From NCBI RefSeq assembly GCF_000428885.1, contig NZ_AUAU01000016.1, positions 1 through 64,000 on the forward strand: 64,000 nucleotides of DNA, read 5' to 3'. The position numbers and the translations under genes were made by a program. The notes below the pieces were generated by a model. It was given only the letters and a program-made list of their open reading frames with translations. It did not search any database and was not told the origin of the DNA. Source of the DNA: Geothrix fermentans DSM 14018 (GTDB lineage: Bacteria; Acidobacteriota; Holophagae; Holophagales; Holophagaceae). Shown here piece by piece: positions 50,250 through 58,125 of the stretch (position 1 is its first letter; each line of letters begins with the position of its first letter).

Positions 50250-51500
50250 CTAGAGCTTGGCCTGCATGATGTCCAGGATCTCCCCGTCGGCGCAGGCCAT
50301 GCCCTGCTGGGCCAGGCGGCCCAGGTGGGCCAGGGAGGCCTCGCCGCTGGCGCCCACGATGCCGTCGGTCTCAGGGATGCCGAAGCCCGACAGCGCAAGC
50401 TCCGCCGAGCGGAAGGCGGCTTCGACGCCCGTCATGGCCTTCATGGCGCAGCCGATCTTGGCGCCGTCACAGATGAGCCCGGCCAGGTTGCCCACCATGT
50501 TGTGGATGGCCAGCTCCATCTGGGGGATTCCGCCGCCGCCCAGGTGGACGAGGCCCACGGCGATGCCGATGCCCGCGGCGTTGGAAGCGCCGCACACGGC
50601 GGACAGTGTGCCCAGGCGGTGCGTGGTGGCCGTGGTCAGCAGGCAGGCCAGGGCCAGGGCCTCCTCGATGCGGGGCTCCGGGTGCCCCTTGTGGCGCGCC
50701 CAGAGCCCCAGGGCCACAGACACGGTGATGCCCTTGTTGCCCGACCCCGCCAGGGACATGACCGTGAGCGGCTCGCCGGACATGCGGCCCAGCACGCCGG
50801 AGCTCACCAGCCGCGGGATGCGCAGCCAGGGCTCCCCATCCGGACCCGGCACGAAGCCCGCCGGCAGGTGCCTGATGCTGTGCTCGGCCATGGCCAGGTT
50901 CAGGGCCAGGCCCTCGCGCAGGCGCGCCCGGTCGGCCTCGCCGATCGTCCCCGCCAGGGCCACCAGCTCCGCCAGGGGCATGGTGCCGACCTGCGCGCGG
51001 ATGCGATCGCCCGCGTCAGGCCCCGCCTGAGCCGCGGCCACGGGCACCGCGATCCCGTCCGCCTCCAGCCGCGCCACGCGGGTGTGCTCCTGCTCCAGCA
51101 CGGCCCGGCCCACACCGCCCTCGCAGGCCACGGTGCAGTCGATGTAGAGGTCCGATCGGGAGGCATCCACCTCCACGTGGAGGGCGCCGCGCTCCAGCAA
51201 CCGCTCGGCCGCCGCCAGAGCCTCCGGAGTCACCGACTCGAAGATCTGCAGGGCCGGCGTGGGATCGGGCAGGACCGCTCCCAGGGCCAGGGCCAGGAGC
51301 ACCCCCGTGCGACCCCCACTGTTGGGAATGCCCACAGCGTGGCAGTTCTTGTAGGTGCGGACGTCGAGCACCAGCCGGGCCATGCGCGGCTCGCCCCGCC
51401 CCTGGCGGGCGGCCAGGCAGGCGGCATAGGCCACCGCCGCAGGCTCCGTGCAGCCCAGGGCCGGCTTCCATTCGGCGGACAGGTACTCGGTCAGGTCCAT
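50250..51500 (-). CDS. L-cysteine desulfidase family protein (UPF0597/CyuA-like)
   Basis: A 416-residue enzyme related to the alpha domain of iron-sulphur serine dehydratases. Conserved Cys residues likely to bind a [4Fe-4S] cluster are in ALGCTEPAAVAYA, AVCGASNAAGIG and LICDGAKIGCAMK. Known members degrade cysteine to sulphide, pyruvate and ammonia in anaerobes. The start ATG has GAGG six bases before it; an ATG two codons earlier is possible. It is divergent from bcp. Confidence 0.87.
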   Translation of the reverse strand: MDLTEYLSAEWKPALGCTEPAAVAYAACLAARQGRGEPRMARLVLDVRTYKNCHAVGIPNSGGRTGVLLALALGAVLPDPTPALQIFESVTPEALAAAERLLERGALHVEVDASRSDLYIDCTVACEGGVGRAVLEQEHTRVARLEADGIAVPVAAAQAGPDAGDRIRAQVGTMPLAELVALAGTIGEADRARLREGLALNLAMAEHSIRHLPAGFVPGPDGEPWLRIPRLVSSGVLGRMSGEPLTVMSLAGSGNKGITVSVALGLWARHKGHPEPRIEEALALACLLTTATTHRLGTLSAVCGASNAAGIGIAVGLVHLGGGGIPQMELAIHNMVGNLAGLICDGAKIGCAMKAMTGVEAAFRSAELALSGFGIPETDGIVGASGEASLAHLGRLAQQGMACADGEILDIMQAKL

Positions 51501-51575
51501 GGTCATCCTCGCGGCCCCATTCTGGCCTCGGCCTAGCTTCTCCCGGATCACATGGGGTGCGCTACCCTACGGCCC

Positions 51576-52046
51576 ATGTCGAACCTCCTCGGATCCCCCC
51601 TTCCCGCCTTCTCCCTCCAGGACGACCAGGGCGCCACGGTCACGAACGCCGACCTCAAGGGCCGCTGGACCGTGCTCTACGCCTATCCCAAGGACAGCAC
51701 CCCCGGCTGCACCACCGAGGCCTGCGACTTCCGCGACAGCTGGAGCCGCGTGCAGACCCTGGGCGCCCAGGTCTACGGCCTCAGCCGCGACAGCCTGAAA
51801 AGCCACCAGAACTTCATCGCCAAGCAGAGCCTGCCCTTCCGCCTGCTCTCCGACCCCGACTGCGCCCTCCTCAAGCCCCTGGGCGCCTTCGGGAAGAAGG
51901 TGATGTACGGCAAGGAGGTGGAAGGCATCATCCGCTCCACCTTCCTCGTGGACCCCAAGGGCCTCATCCGCCACGCTTGGCCCAAGGTCAGCGTGAAGGG
52001 GCACGTGCAGGAGGTGCTGGACGTCCTGGCCAAGCTGAAAAGCTGA
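51576..52046 (+). CDS. bcp: Thioredoxin-dependent peroxiredoxin Bcp/PrxQ
   Basis: A 156-residue cytoplasmic peroxidase. The peroxidatic Cys45 and resolving Cys50 are in STPGCTTEACDF, the typical PrxQ alpha-type spacing. FLVDPKGLIRHAW near the C-terminus is also conserved. An in-frame ATG at 51552 is possible but would add eight residues outside the fold. The stop codon is immediately followed by the left end of a palindromic repeat element. Confidence 0.93.
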   Translation: MSNLLGSPLPAFSLQDDQGATVTNADLKGRWTVLYAYPKDSTPGCTTEACDFRDSWSRVQTLGAQVYGLSRDSLKSHQNFIAKQSLPFRLLSDPDCALLKPLGAFGKKVMYGKEVEGIIRSTFLVDPKGLIRHAWPKVSVKGHVQEVLDVLAKLKS

Positions 52047-52434
52047 GACAGGATTAACAGGACCTGCTTATCGGCCAAGCTCAGCCCCATGTTCGCAAGA
52101 TGAAAGGCTGGAGCCGGAGATGACGGAGAAACGGCCTCGGATCCACAGATTTGCACAGATTGAAAACGGGGCTGCGGCTGATTTGGGGGTGCAGCTTCGC
52201 GAGCGTGGGCTCCATGGGGGGCGCCTTCGGCGGGCCCACGCATGGTGGGTCGAGCCCCCTCCGCGCTCTCCGTGCGCCCGAAGGGCGGTCTCTGCGCCCT
52301 CTGCGTTCCGCTTTTCTGGCTGAGGCTCGCCGATAATCAGGTAACAGGATTAGATGCTGGATCAACAGAATTAAAGATTAAAGCAGTTGGCCTTAATCCT
52401 GTTAATCCATCTTTTCAATCCTGTTAATCCTGTC
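52047..52434. repeat. Composite palindromic element C (GGATTAACA type)
   Basis: The left end GACAGGATTAACAGG (52047-52061) and right end (52420-52434, its exact inverse complement) enclose 388 bases without a convincing gene. Inside are ATCCACAGATTTGCACAGATT-type units (52139-52160), CTCTGCGCCCTCTGCGTT (near 52295) and a smaller hairpin at the right side (52340-52434) made of the same GGATTAACA units. Bases 52047-52352 recur almost exactly, inverted, at 54167-54514. It fills the whole gap between bcp and fabI. Confidence 0.85.
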
Positions 52435-52457
52435 CCCGTCTTTCGGACAGCCGGCGC

Positions 52458-53237
52458 TCACCCCGCCATGATGCTGAAGCCGCCGTCCACGTAGAGCACT
52501 TGGCCGGTGATGCCGCGGCCCATGTCGCTGACGAGGAACACGCCGGCATCGCCCACTTCCAGCTGGTCCGTGTCCCGCTGCAGGGGGGTGTGGGAGCGGT
52601 GGGCCTTCAGCTTGGAGCCGATGCCGGGAATGGCCGAGGAGGCCAGGGTCTTGATGGGGCCCGCGGAGATGGCGTTCACGCGGATGCCCTGGGGGCCCAG
52701 GTCGGCGGCCAGGTAGCGCACACTGGACTCCAGGGCGGCCTTGGCCACGCCCATCACGTTGTAGCCGGGCACCACGCGCTCGCCCCCCAGATAGGTGAGG
52801 GTCACGACGGCGCCGCCTTCGGTCATGAGAGGCTGGGCCGCATTGCAGACGGCCGCCAGGGAGTAGGCGCTGATATCGTGGGCCACACGGAAATCCTCCC
52901 GGCTGGTCTCCACGAAGCGGCCCTCCAGGGCCTGCCGGGGCGCATAGGCCACGGCGTGCACCACGAAGTCCAGCTTGCCCCACTTCTTGCGGATCTCGTC
53001 GAAGGCCATGACGATCTGGCTGTCGCTGCCCACGTCCATGGGCAGCAGCAGGGGGTTCTTGAGGTCCGCCGCCAGCTCGCGGACGTTCTCGCCCAGGCGC
53101 TCGTTCTGGTAGGTCAGGCAGAGCTGGGCGCCGGCCTCGGCCACCTTCTGGGTGACGCCCCAGGCGATGGACCGCTTGTTCGCCACGCCGATGACCAGGC
53201 CCCGTTTCCCTTCCAGCAATCCACCCTTGGCGCTCAT
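52458..53237 (-). CDS. fabI: Enoyl-ACP reductase (NADH) FabI
   Basis: A 259-residue enzyme catalysing the last step of the fatty-acid elongation cycle. GVANKRSIAWG near residues 17-27 is the NADH-binding variant typical of FabI, and the catalytic YNVMGVAK has the Tyr-x6-Lys spacing. GGAGGAG is placed five bases before this ATG, which fixes the start. It is flanked by repeat element C downstream and by a toxin-antitoxin pair divergently upstream. Confidence 0.95.
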   Translation of the reverse strand: MSAKGGLLEGKRGLVIGVANKRSIAWGVTQKVAEAGAQLCLTYQNERLGENVRELAADLKNPLLLPMDVGSDSQIVMAFDEIRKKWGKLDFVVHAVAYAPRQALEGRFVETSREDFRVAHDISAYSLAAVCNAAQPLMTEGGAVVTLTYLGGERVVPGYNVMGVAKAALESSVRYLAADLGPQGIRVNAISAGPIKTLASSAIPGIGSKLKAHRSHTPLQRDTDQLEVGDAGVFLVSDMGRGITGQVLYVDGGFSIMAG

Positions 53238-53400
53238 GCGATCTCCTCCAGAGTCGTGTGCAGACAATCACTTAGCATAGCCGAACCCGCGCCGCCACGC
53301 TATACCCGGAGTCAGGATGGAGGCTGCCGCGATCAGGGATGACCGGGCTCTTGACGAAGTGATACAAAAGGATCACTCTCCCATCATGGAGAGGCCGATG

Positions 53401-53658
53401 ATGAAGCTGGTGCCGGTCACCGAAGTCAAGCGTCGCGCCACCGAGGTCATCGCGAGTCTCAGAAAGTCCCGTTCAGCTGTGATGGTGACTGAGCATGGCC
53501 GCGAAGCCGCCGTCATGGTGGATGTGGACACCTGGAACAGCCTCCAGCGGCGTCTTGAAATCCTGGACCTGGTGGCCAAGGGCGTCGCGGACCTTCGGGC
53601 CGGCCGGGTGACCTCCCAGGAGGACGCCAAGCTCCGCCTGGCTCGGTTTGCCAAGTGA
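53401..53658 (+). CDS. Phd/YefM-type antitoxin
   Basis: An 85-residue antitoxin beginning MKLVPVTEVKRRATEVIASL with the dimer and DNA-binding fold of the Phd/YefM family (VMVTEHGREAAVMVDVDTWNSL). The C-terminal helix (about 55-85) would wrap the toxin. GAGAGG six bases upstream supports this ATG; several in-frame starts lie further upstream. The toxin gene overlaps by GTGA. Such antitoxins normally repress their own promoter. Confidence 0.87.
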   Translation: MKLVPVTEVKRRATEVIASLRKSRSAVMVTEHGREAAVMVDVDTWNSLQRRLEILDLVAKGVADLRAGRVTSQEDAKLRLARFAK

Positions 53659-53948
53659 AGGTCCAGTGGGCCGATCGGGCCCTCCAGGATCTGGAGGATG
53701 TCCTCGACTACATCCACTGGGACAACCCCGTCGCAGCCAGGAGCATCCATCGCAGGGTGTTCGAGAAAACGGAGAAGCTCAGGGATTTTCCAGACCTGGG
53801 GCCCATCTCGACAGAGGCCGGCGAACCCTTCCGGGAGATCCTCGTGAAACCCCAGCGGATCCTCTACCTGCATGAGGATGGGACCGTGACCATGGTCGCG
53901 GTCTTCCGGGAGGAAGCCGATCTGCGGGCCATTCGCGAAGCGGATTGA
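53655..53948 (+). CDS. RelE/ParE-family toxin
   Basis: A 97-residue protein of the ParE/RelE superfamily: WADRALQDLEDVLDYI at the N-terminus, ARSIHRRVFEKTEKLRDFPDLG in the middle and RILYLHEDGTVTMVAVF near the end. The lack of clear RelE catalytic Arg/Lys set and the length favour ParE (gyrase-directed), but this is not certain. GTG start overlapping the antitoxin stop; the pair forms a type II toxin-antitoxin operon. Confidence 0.87.
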   Translation: MKVQWADRALQDLEDVLDYIHWDNPVAARSIHRRVFEKTEKLRDFPDLGPISTEAGEPFREILVKPQRILYLHEDGTVTMVAVFREEADLRAIREAD

Positions 53949-53975
53949 GGCCACCCAGCCCAAAGGCATCATCGG

Positions 53976-54127
53976 CCGCTGATTTCAGTGATTGCGGTGA
54001 TTGGGCCTCGGGTGCTTCCCGCCCGGGCCGGCCGAAGGCCGCTTCCGACCGCGCCGGAAGACAGGGAGCCCAGGCAGCGCTGGGACGGGACCATCGTTTT
54101 ATCCCTGCAATCACGAAAATCGGCGGC
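53976..54127. repeat. Palindromic ATTTCAGTG-type element E
   Basis: The left arm (53976-54003, CGCTGATTTCAGTGATTGCG core) and right arm (54101-54127, inverse complement starting GCCGCCGATTTTCGTGATTG) are imperfect inverted repeats around about 95 GC-rich bases without a gene. It lies just after the toxin gene and 17 bases before element D. The 583-base stretch 53949-54532 holds only elements E and D. Confidence 0.7.
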
Positions 54128-54144
54128 GGAAAAAGTTCTTCCCC

Positions 54145-54514
54145 CAATCCTGTTCATCCAGCTTTCAATCCTGTTACCTGATTATCGGCGAGCCTCAGCC
54201 AGAAAAGCGGAACGCAGAGGGCGCAGAGACCGCCCTTCGGGCGCACGGAGAGCGCGGAGGGAGCTCGACCCACCATGCGTGGGCCCGCCGAAGGCGGCCT
54301 CCGGCGTTGCCGGAGGTCATGGGGTGCGCGACCCTGGCGCCCCCCATGGAGCCCACGCTTGCGAAGCTGCACCCCCAAATCAGCCGCAGCCCCGTTTTCA
54401 ATCTGTGCAAATCTGTGGATCCGAGGCCGTTTCTCCGTCATCTCCGGCTCCAGCCTTTCATCTTGCGAACATGGGGCTGAGCTTGGCCGATGAGCAGGTC
54501 CTGTTAATCCTGTC
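54145..54514. repeat. Composite palindromic element D, inverted copy of C
   Basis: Bases 54167-54514 are the inverse complement of 52047-52352 with only a few substitutions plus one 43-base extra segment (about 54297-54339) that contains a CCTCCGGC-GTT-GCCGGAGG hairpin. The right end (54500-54514) is again CCTGTTAATCCTGTC. The left side has CAATCCTGTTCATCCAGC units. No convincing gene. The next gene starts 18 bases after it. Confidence 0.85.
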
Positions 54515-54532
54515 TTCGCTTTCGCTTGAAGG

Positions 54533-55621
54533 ATGCCCGTGCTCCTCTCCGTCCCCATCGCCCTCCTCGCCTTGGCCCAACCCACGGCTCCCACCTTCCG
54601 CGCCGACCTGGACGCCGGACGCTACCTCAAGGTGCTGGGGGAGTCCGAGGCCCGGCTGCGCCAGAACCCGAACGACGCGGCGGCCTGGGCCGCCAAGTCC
54701 CAGGCCCTGTCCAGCCTCCAGCGCTTCACCGAGGCCCACGCCGCCGCGGACCGGGCCCTGGCCGCGAATTCGAGCCTGGCGGATGCCCTGCTGGCCCGGG
54801 GCCTCGCGCGGGCGGGCGAGGCCATCCGCCAGCGCGACCTCGGCAGCCTGCGCGGCGCCCTGGGCGCCATGGACGACCTCCGCGCCGCCACTGCGGCGGA
54901 TCCCACCCTGGCCCCCGCCTGGATGAGCCTGGGCCTGGCCTATGAGATGCTGCCCGGCCTCCTGGGCGGCTCCACAAAGAAAGCCCTGCGCTGCGCCGAC
55001 CAGCTGCGCCGCGTGGCTCCGGCCCGGGGCGACTTGCTCCAGGCCCTGGTGCTCGTGGAGGAGGACAAGTGGCGCGAGGCCGAGCCCTATTTCGGCCGCG
55101 CCCTGGCCCTCACCCCCCAGGATCCCGAGGTGGTGGGCCAGTGGCTGGACGCCCTGGATCGCCGCCCCGCCAAGAAGGCCCTGGGCGAGGCCGGGAAGAA
55201 CGCCCGCCTGCTGGCCGAGGCCCAGCGCCTCCTCCCCGGCGTGCGCACCCGCGCCCGCGGCGTGGCCGCCGTCAGCGACGCCTACCTGCACGGCGGCCGG
55301 CCGGACCTCGCCTGGCAGGTGGCCCAGAACCACCTCCCCCAGGTGGACGCCCCCAGCCTCCTGCGCCTCCAACTCGGCAAGGTGGCCGCCAGCAGCGGCC
55401 TTCACCGCCCAGAGGGCCTCGCCGCCCTCGACCAGGTGCTCCGCGAACCCCTCGAAGGTGGCGCCGCCGGCTATCCCGGCGCCTGGTGGCGCAAAGGCCA
55501 GATCCTCCAGGGCCTCGGCCGCAGGGACGAAGCCCGCAAGGCCGCCCAGGAAGCTCTCAAGCTTGATCCGAAGCATCGCGGGGCGAGGGAGCTGATGGAC
55601 GCATTGGAGCAGGATCGCTGA
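54533..55621 (+). CDS. Exported TPR-repeat protein
   Basis: A 362-residue protein with a short N-terminal hydrophobic stretch (MPVLLSVPIALLALAQ), probably a signal peptide, followed by TPR-like helical repeats over most of its length, for example NPNDAAAWAAKSQALSSLQRF, LVEEDKWREAEPYFGRAL and QGLGRRDEARKAAQEALKLDP. It probably acts as a protein-binding scaffold; the partner is unknown. A GTG two codons later (54539) has AAGG at better spacing and may be the true start. Its upstream region is repeat element D. Confidence 0.78.
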   Translation: MPVLLSVPIALLALAQPTAPTFRADLDAGRYLKVLGESEARLRQNPNDAAAWAAKSQALSSLQRFTEAHAAADRALAANSSLADALLARGLARAGEAIRQRDLGSLRGALGAMDDLRAATAADPTLAPAWMSLGLAYEMLPGLLGGSTKKALRCADQLRRVAPARGDLLQALVLVEEDKWREAEPYFGRALALTPQDPEVVGQWLDALDRRPAKKALGEAGKNARLLAEAQRLLPGVRTRARGVAAVSDAYLHGGRPDLAWQVAQNHLPQVDAPSLLRLQLGKVAASSGLHRPEGLAALDQVLREPLEGGAAGYPGAWWRKGQILQGLGRRDEARKAAQEALKLDPKHRGARELMDALEQDR

Positions 55622-55729
55622 CCTTTTGCGTCACTCCCTTGACGCATTCCCGGACCCGGGGCCCGCAAGGCCGCGGAACGCCGTCACGATCGCCTTTCAA
55701 ACCAAGGATTCGCCTTCTTGCTGGCACCT

Positions 55730-55745
55730 TGGCACGGAGGTTGAT
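55730..55745 (+). promoter_or_regulatory. Sigma-54 (-24/-12) promoter of the major pilin
   Basis: TGGCACG-GAGG-TTGAT differs from the consensus TGGCACG-N4-TTGCW at one position. Transcription would begin near 55757, about 25 bases before the pilin ATG. This agrees with the PilR-like activator encoded at 16912-18366. Confidence 0.72.
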
Positions 55746-55781
55746 ACTTTATGCCCGGCAACCGCCCATAGGAGAGACCAC

Positions 55782-56330
55782 ATGAAGAACCAGAAGGGCT
55801 TCACCCTCATCGAGCTGCTGCTCGTGCTGGCCATCATCGGCATCATCAGCGCCATCGCCATCCCCGCCCTGCTCGGTCAGCGCGCCCGCGCCCGCGACAA
55901 GAGCTGCCAGGAGAACGCCACGGGCCTGATCTCCGATTCCATCGCCGCCTATGACCGCGCCTCCGAGGCCGGCATTGCCCCCGCCGATGGCGCTGGACTC
56001 TGGCTCGTCCTGACCACCGATGTGGCGCCCCTGAAGGCCGCCGCCATCCACGTCACCACGGACAAGAACCCCTGGGCCGGCACCGCTGGCGCCGCCAACA
56101 ATGCCTTCAGCGTCATGGCAGCGCTTGGCACCGCGGATGAGGCTGGTGCCCGCGCCCTGGCCACCACCCTCGGCACCGTGGGTTCCGGCTTCCTGCCCCC
56201 CACCGCCGCCGCTGCCGGCGTCCCCGGCGTGGCCGGCGCCATCGGCGTGGGTGTGCAGCTGAACGGCACCTTCAAGGACGGCACGGGTGCGGACCAGTCG
56301 GTCTTCACCAAGGTCGGCGCCATCGACTAA
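55782..56330 (+). CDS. pilA: Type IV major pilin-like protein
   Basis: A 182-residue prepilin. The leader MKNQKG is followed by the mature N-terminus FTLIELLLVLAIIGIISAIA with Glu5, the hydrophobic helix that anchors and polymerises the pilin. The globular part (about residues 60-182) is Ala/Gly/Thr-rich with one Cys and few aromatic residues. AGGAG lies seven bases before the ATG, with a -24/-12 promoter ahead and an intrinsic terminator behind, so the gene is monocistronic. The name pilA is inferred from these features; the pil motor genes are 6 kb away. Confidence 0.86.
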   Translation: MKNQKGFTLIELLLVLAIIGIISAIAIPALLGQRARARDKSCQENATGLISDSIAAYDRASEAGIAPADGAGLWLVLTTDVAPLKAAAIHVTTDKNPWAGTAGAANNAFSVMAALGTADEAGARALATTLGTVGSGFLPPTAAAAGVPGVAGAIGVGVQLNGTFKDGTGADQSVFTKVGAID

Positions 56331-56349
56331 CACGATTTCCAGTCGTGCG

Positions 56350-56380
56350 ACGGGGATCCCAACTGGGGTCCCCGTTTTTT
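56350..56380 (+). terminator. Intrinsic terminator of the pilin gene
   Basis: The imperfect stem ACGGGGATCCC / GGGGTCCCCGT with a four-base loop is followed by TTTTTT. It begins 20 bases after the pilin stop codon. Confidence 0.88.
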
Positions 56381-56463
56381 GTGAGTTCCATCCAGATCGC
56401 CCCCGGATTCCCCCGTGGGCCGTGGATGGGCGAGAATGAACGTGGAATCCTGGGAGTGACGAG

Positions 56464-57357
56464 ATGACCGTGGCCATCCAATCGGCGGGGCTGACACGCC
56501 GCTTCGGGAAGATGCTGGCGATCCAAGGGCTGGATCTCTCCGTCCAGGCCGGAACCATCACGGCCTTCCTGGGGCCCAACGGCGCAGGCAAGACCACGAC
56601 CATCTCCCTGCTCCTCGGTCTGCTGAAGGCCGATGGCGGCACCTGCGAGGTTCTCGGGCTTCCGCCTGGCCATCCGGAGGCCCTGGCCAGGATCGGAGCC
56701 CTGGTGGAATCGCCCTCCCTCTACGATCACCTGACCGGGTGGGAGAACCTGGAGATCACCCGGCTGATGCGGGGCGCCCCCGCCTCGGACATCGACCGGG
56801 TGTTGAAGCTGGTGGATCTGGCGCGGGACGCCCGGCGCCCGGTCCGGGAGTACTCCCTGGGCATGCGCCAGCGGCTGGGCATGGCCCTGGCCCTGCTGGG
56901 GGACCCGCGGCTGCTCATCCTCGACGAGCCCACCAACGGGCTGGACCCCTCAGGCATCCAGGACATGCGCGAGCTGATCCGCAGCCTGCCCAGGCAGGCG
57001 GGGACGACGGTGTTCCTGTCCAGCCACCTCCTGGCGGAGGTGGAGCAGGTCGCGGAAGACCTGGTGGTCATCCACAAGGGGCGGCTCCGCTACCAGGGTT
57101 CCACGCTGGGCCTGGGGACCGCTGGCCCGGCGGAGCTGATGGTGCGCGTGGGCGAGGCGACCAAGGCCCAGGCGGCCCTTGGAGCCTTGGGCTTCCCGGT
57201 CCGGGAGGCGGATGGGCGCCTGTGGATCCAGGCCACGGAGGAGGAAGCGCCGCGGATCGCGGCCACCCTGGTGGAGCAGGGGTGCACCCTCTACGAGCTG
57301 GCACCCCACAAGGTGAATCTGGAAGCCCGGTTCCTGGCGTTGCTGGAGGAGGCATGA
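56464..57357 (+). CDS. ABC transporter ATPase (BcrA-like)
   Basis: A 297-residue ATPase with Walker A GPNGAGKTTT (about residues 37-46), signature YSLGMRQRLGMALAL, Walker B LLILDEPTNGLDP and a C-terminal domain typical of BcrA/CcmA-type drug or lantibiotic-immunity transporters. It is the first gene of a three-gene operon with two membrane subunits. GGGAG seven bases upstream supports the start. Confidence 0.9.
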   Translation: MTVAIQSAGLTRRFGKMLAIQGLDLSVQAGTITAFLGPNGAGKTTTISLLLGLLKADGGTCEVLGLPPGHPEALARIGALVESPSLYDHLTGWENLEITRLMRGAPASDIDRVLKLVDLARDARRPVREYSLGMRQRLGMALALLGDPRLLILDEPTNGLDPSGIQDMRELIRSLPRQAGTTVFLSSHLLAEVEQVAEDLVVIHKGRLRYQGSTLGLGTAGPAELMVRVGEATKAQAALGALGFPVREADGRLWIQATEEEAPRIAATLVEQGCTLYELAPHKVNLEARFLALLEEA

Positions 57358-58115
57358 CCGCCCTGCGGCCCTTCTTCCAGGCTGAACGGGTCAAGTGGCG
57401 CAAGAGCTGGCTGCTGGTCACGGCAGTCCTGGCCCCCCTGTGCCAGACGGGCTTCCTGGCGGTGATCTTCTGGTTCTCCGAAAACCGGATCCGCATGTTC
57501 AAGCCGGGCTTCCAGTTCTGGCTGGAACTGAACTTCGCGGCGTGGAACCTGGTGGTGATGCCCATCGTCACGGCCCTCATCTGCGAGCTGTCCTGGGAGC
57601 AGGAACGGGAGGCCCGGGCCTGGAACCTGCTCCTGATCCAGCCCGTACCCAGGCGCACCCACTACCTGGTGAAGGTTCTCAGCCACTTCGCCTTGATCAC
57701 GGCCTCCCTGGTGCTGCTCGCCCTCCTGCTCCTGCTCGGCGGGCTCGTCCTCCAAAGCCGGCCCGGCTTGCTGATGGGCCCCCTGCCCCTGGCCACCTTC
57801 GCGCGGTTCCTCGGCTATTCGGCCTTGGCCCTGGCGGCGGTGGCGGCCTTCCAGACCTGGCTGGCCATGCGGATCCCCGGATTGTGGATCGGCTTGGCGG
57901 CGGCCCTGGCCGGAAGCTGGCTGACCCAGCGGCTGGTGGATGGATCCGCCCTGATTCAATTCCTGCCGTGGGGGTTGGCGGCCCAGGCCACCCTCGTGTT
58001 CGAGCGCTGGCGCCTCCTTCCGTGGGCGCACGCTCTGGGCAATCTGGCCTCCGCGGGGGTGCTGGTGCTTCTCGGAGCCAGCGATTTCACCCGGCGCCAC
58101 GAACCCCGCGCCTGA
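57354..58115 (+). CDS. ABC-2 type permease subunit 1
   Basis: A 253-residue membrane protein with six hydrophobic segments, arranged as in ABC-2 permeases of the BcrB/LanE type: an N-terminal cytoplasmic segment with EXXKWRKSWLL-like motif (AERVKWRKSWLL), and a conserved ELSWEQEREARAWNLLLIQPV loop after the second helix. The start overlaps the ATPase stop (ATGA). Substrate unknown; self-protection or lipid-linked compound export is possible. Confidence 0.82.
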   Translation: MTALRPFFQAERVKWRKSWLLVTAVLAPLCQTGFLAVIFWFSENRIRMFKPGFQFWLELNFAAWNLVVMPIVTALICELSWEQEREARAWNLLLIQPVPRRTHYLVKVLSHFALITASLVLLALLLLLGGLVLQSRPGLLMGPLPLATFARFLGYSALALAAVAAFQTWLAMRIPGLWIGLAAALAGSWLTQRLVDGSALIQFLPWGLAAQATLVFERWRLLPWAHALGNLASAGVLVLLGASDFTRRHEPRA

Positions 58116-58125
58116 GGAGCATCCC

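Noticed and set aside
52120-52336. Small open frames inside elements C and D (also 54001-54594)
   Set aside because: They run through tandem units and palindromes in several frames, lack ribosome-binding sites and encode low-complexity peptides; the sequence is better explained as repeat DNA.
55782-56330. Conductive (Geobacter-type) pilin
   Set aside because: The protein is about three times longer than short conductive pilins and has few aromatic residues, so only a normal pilin role is supported.
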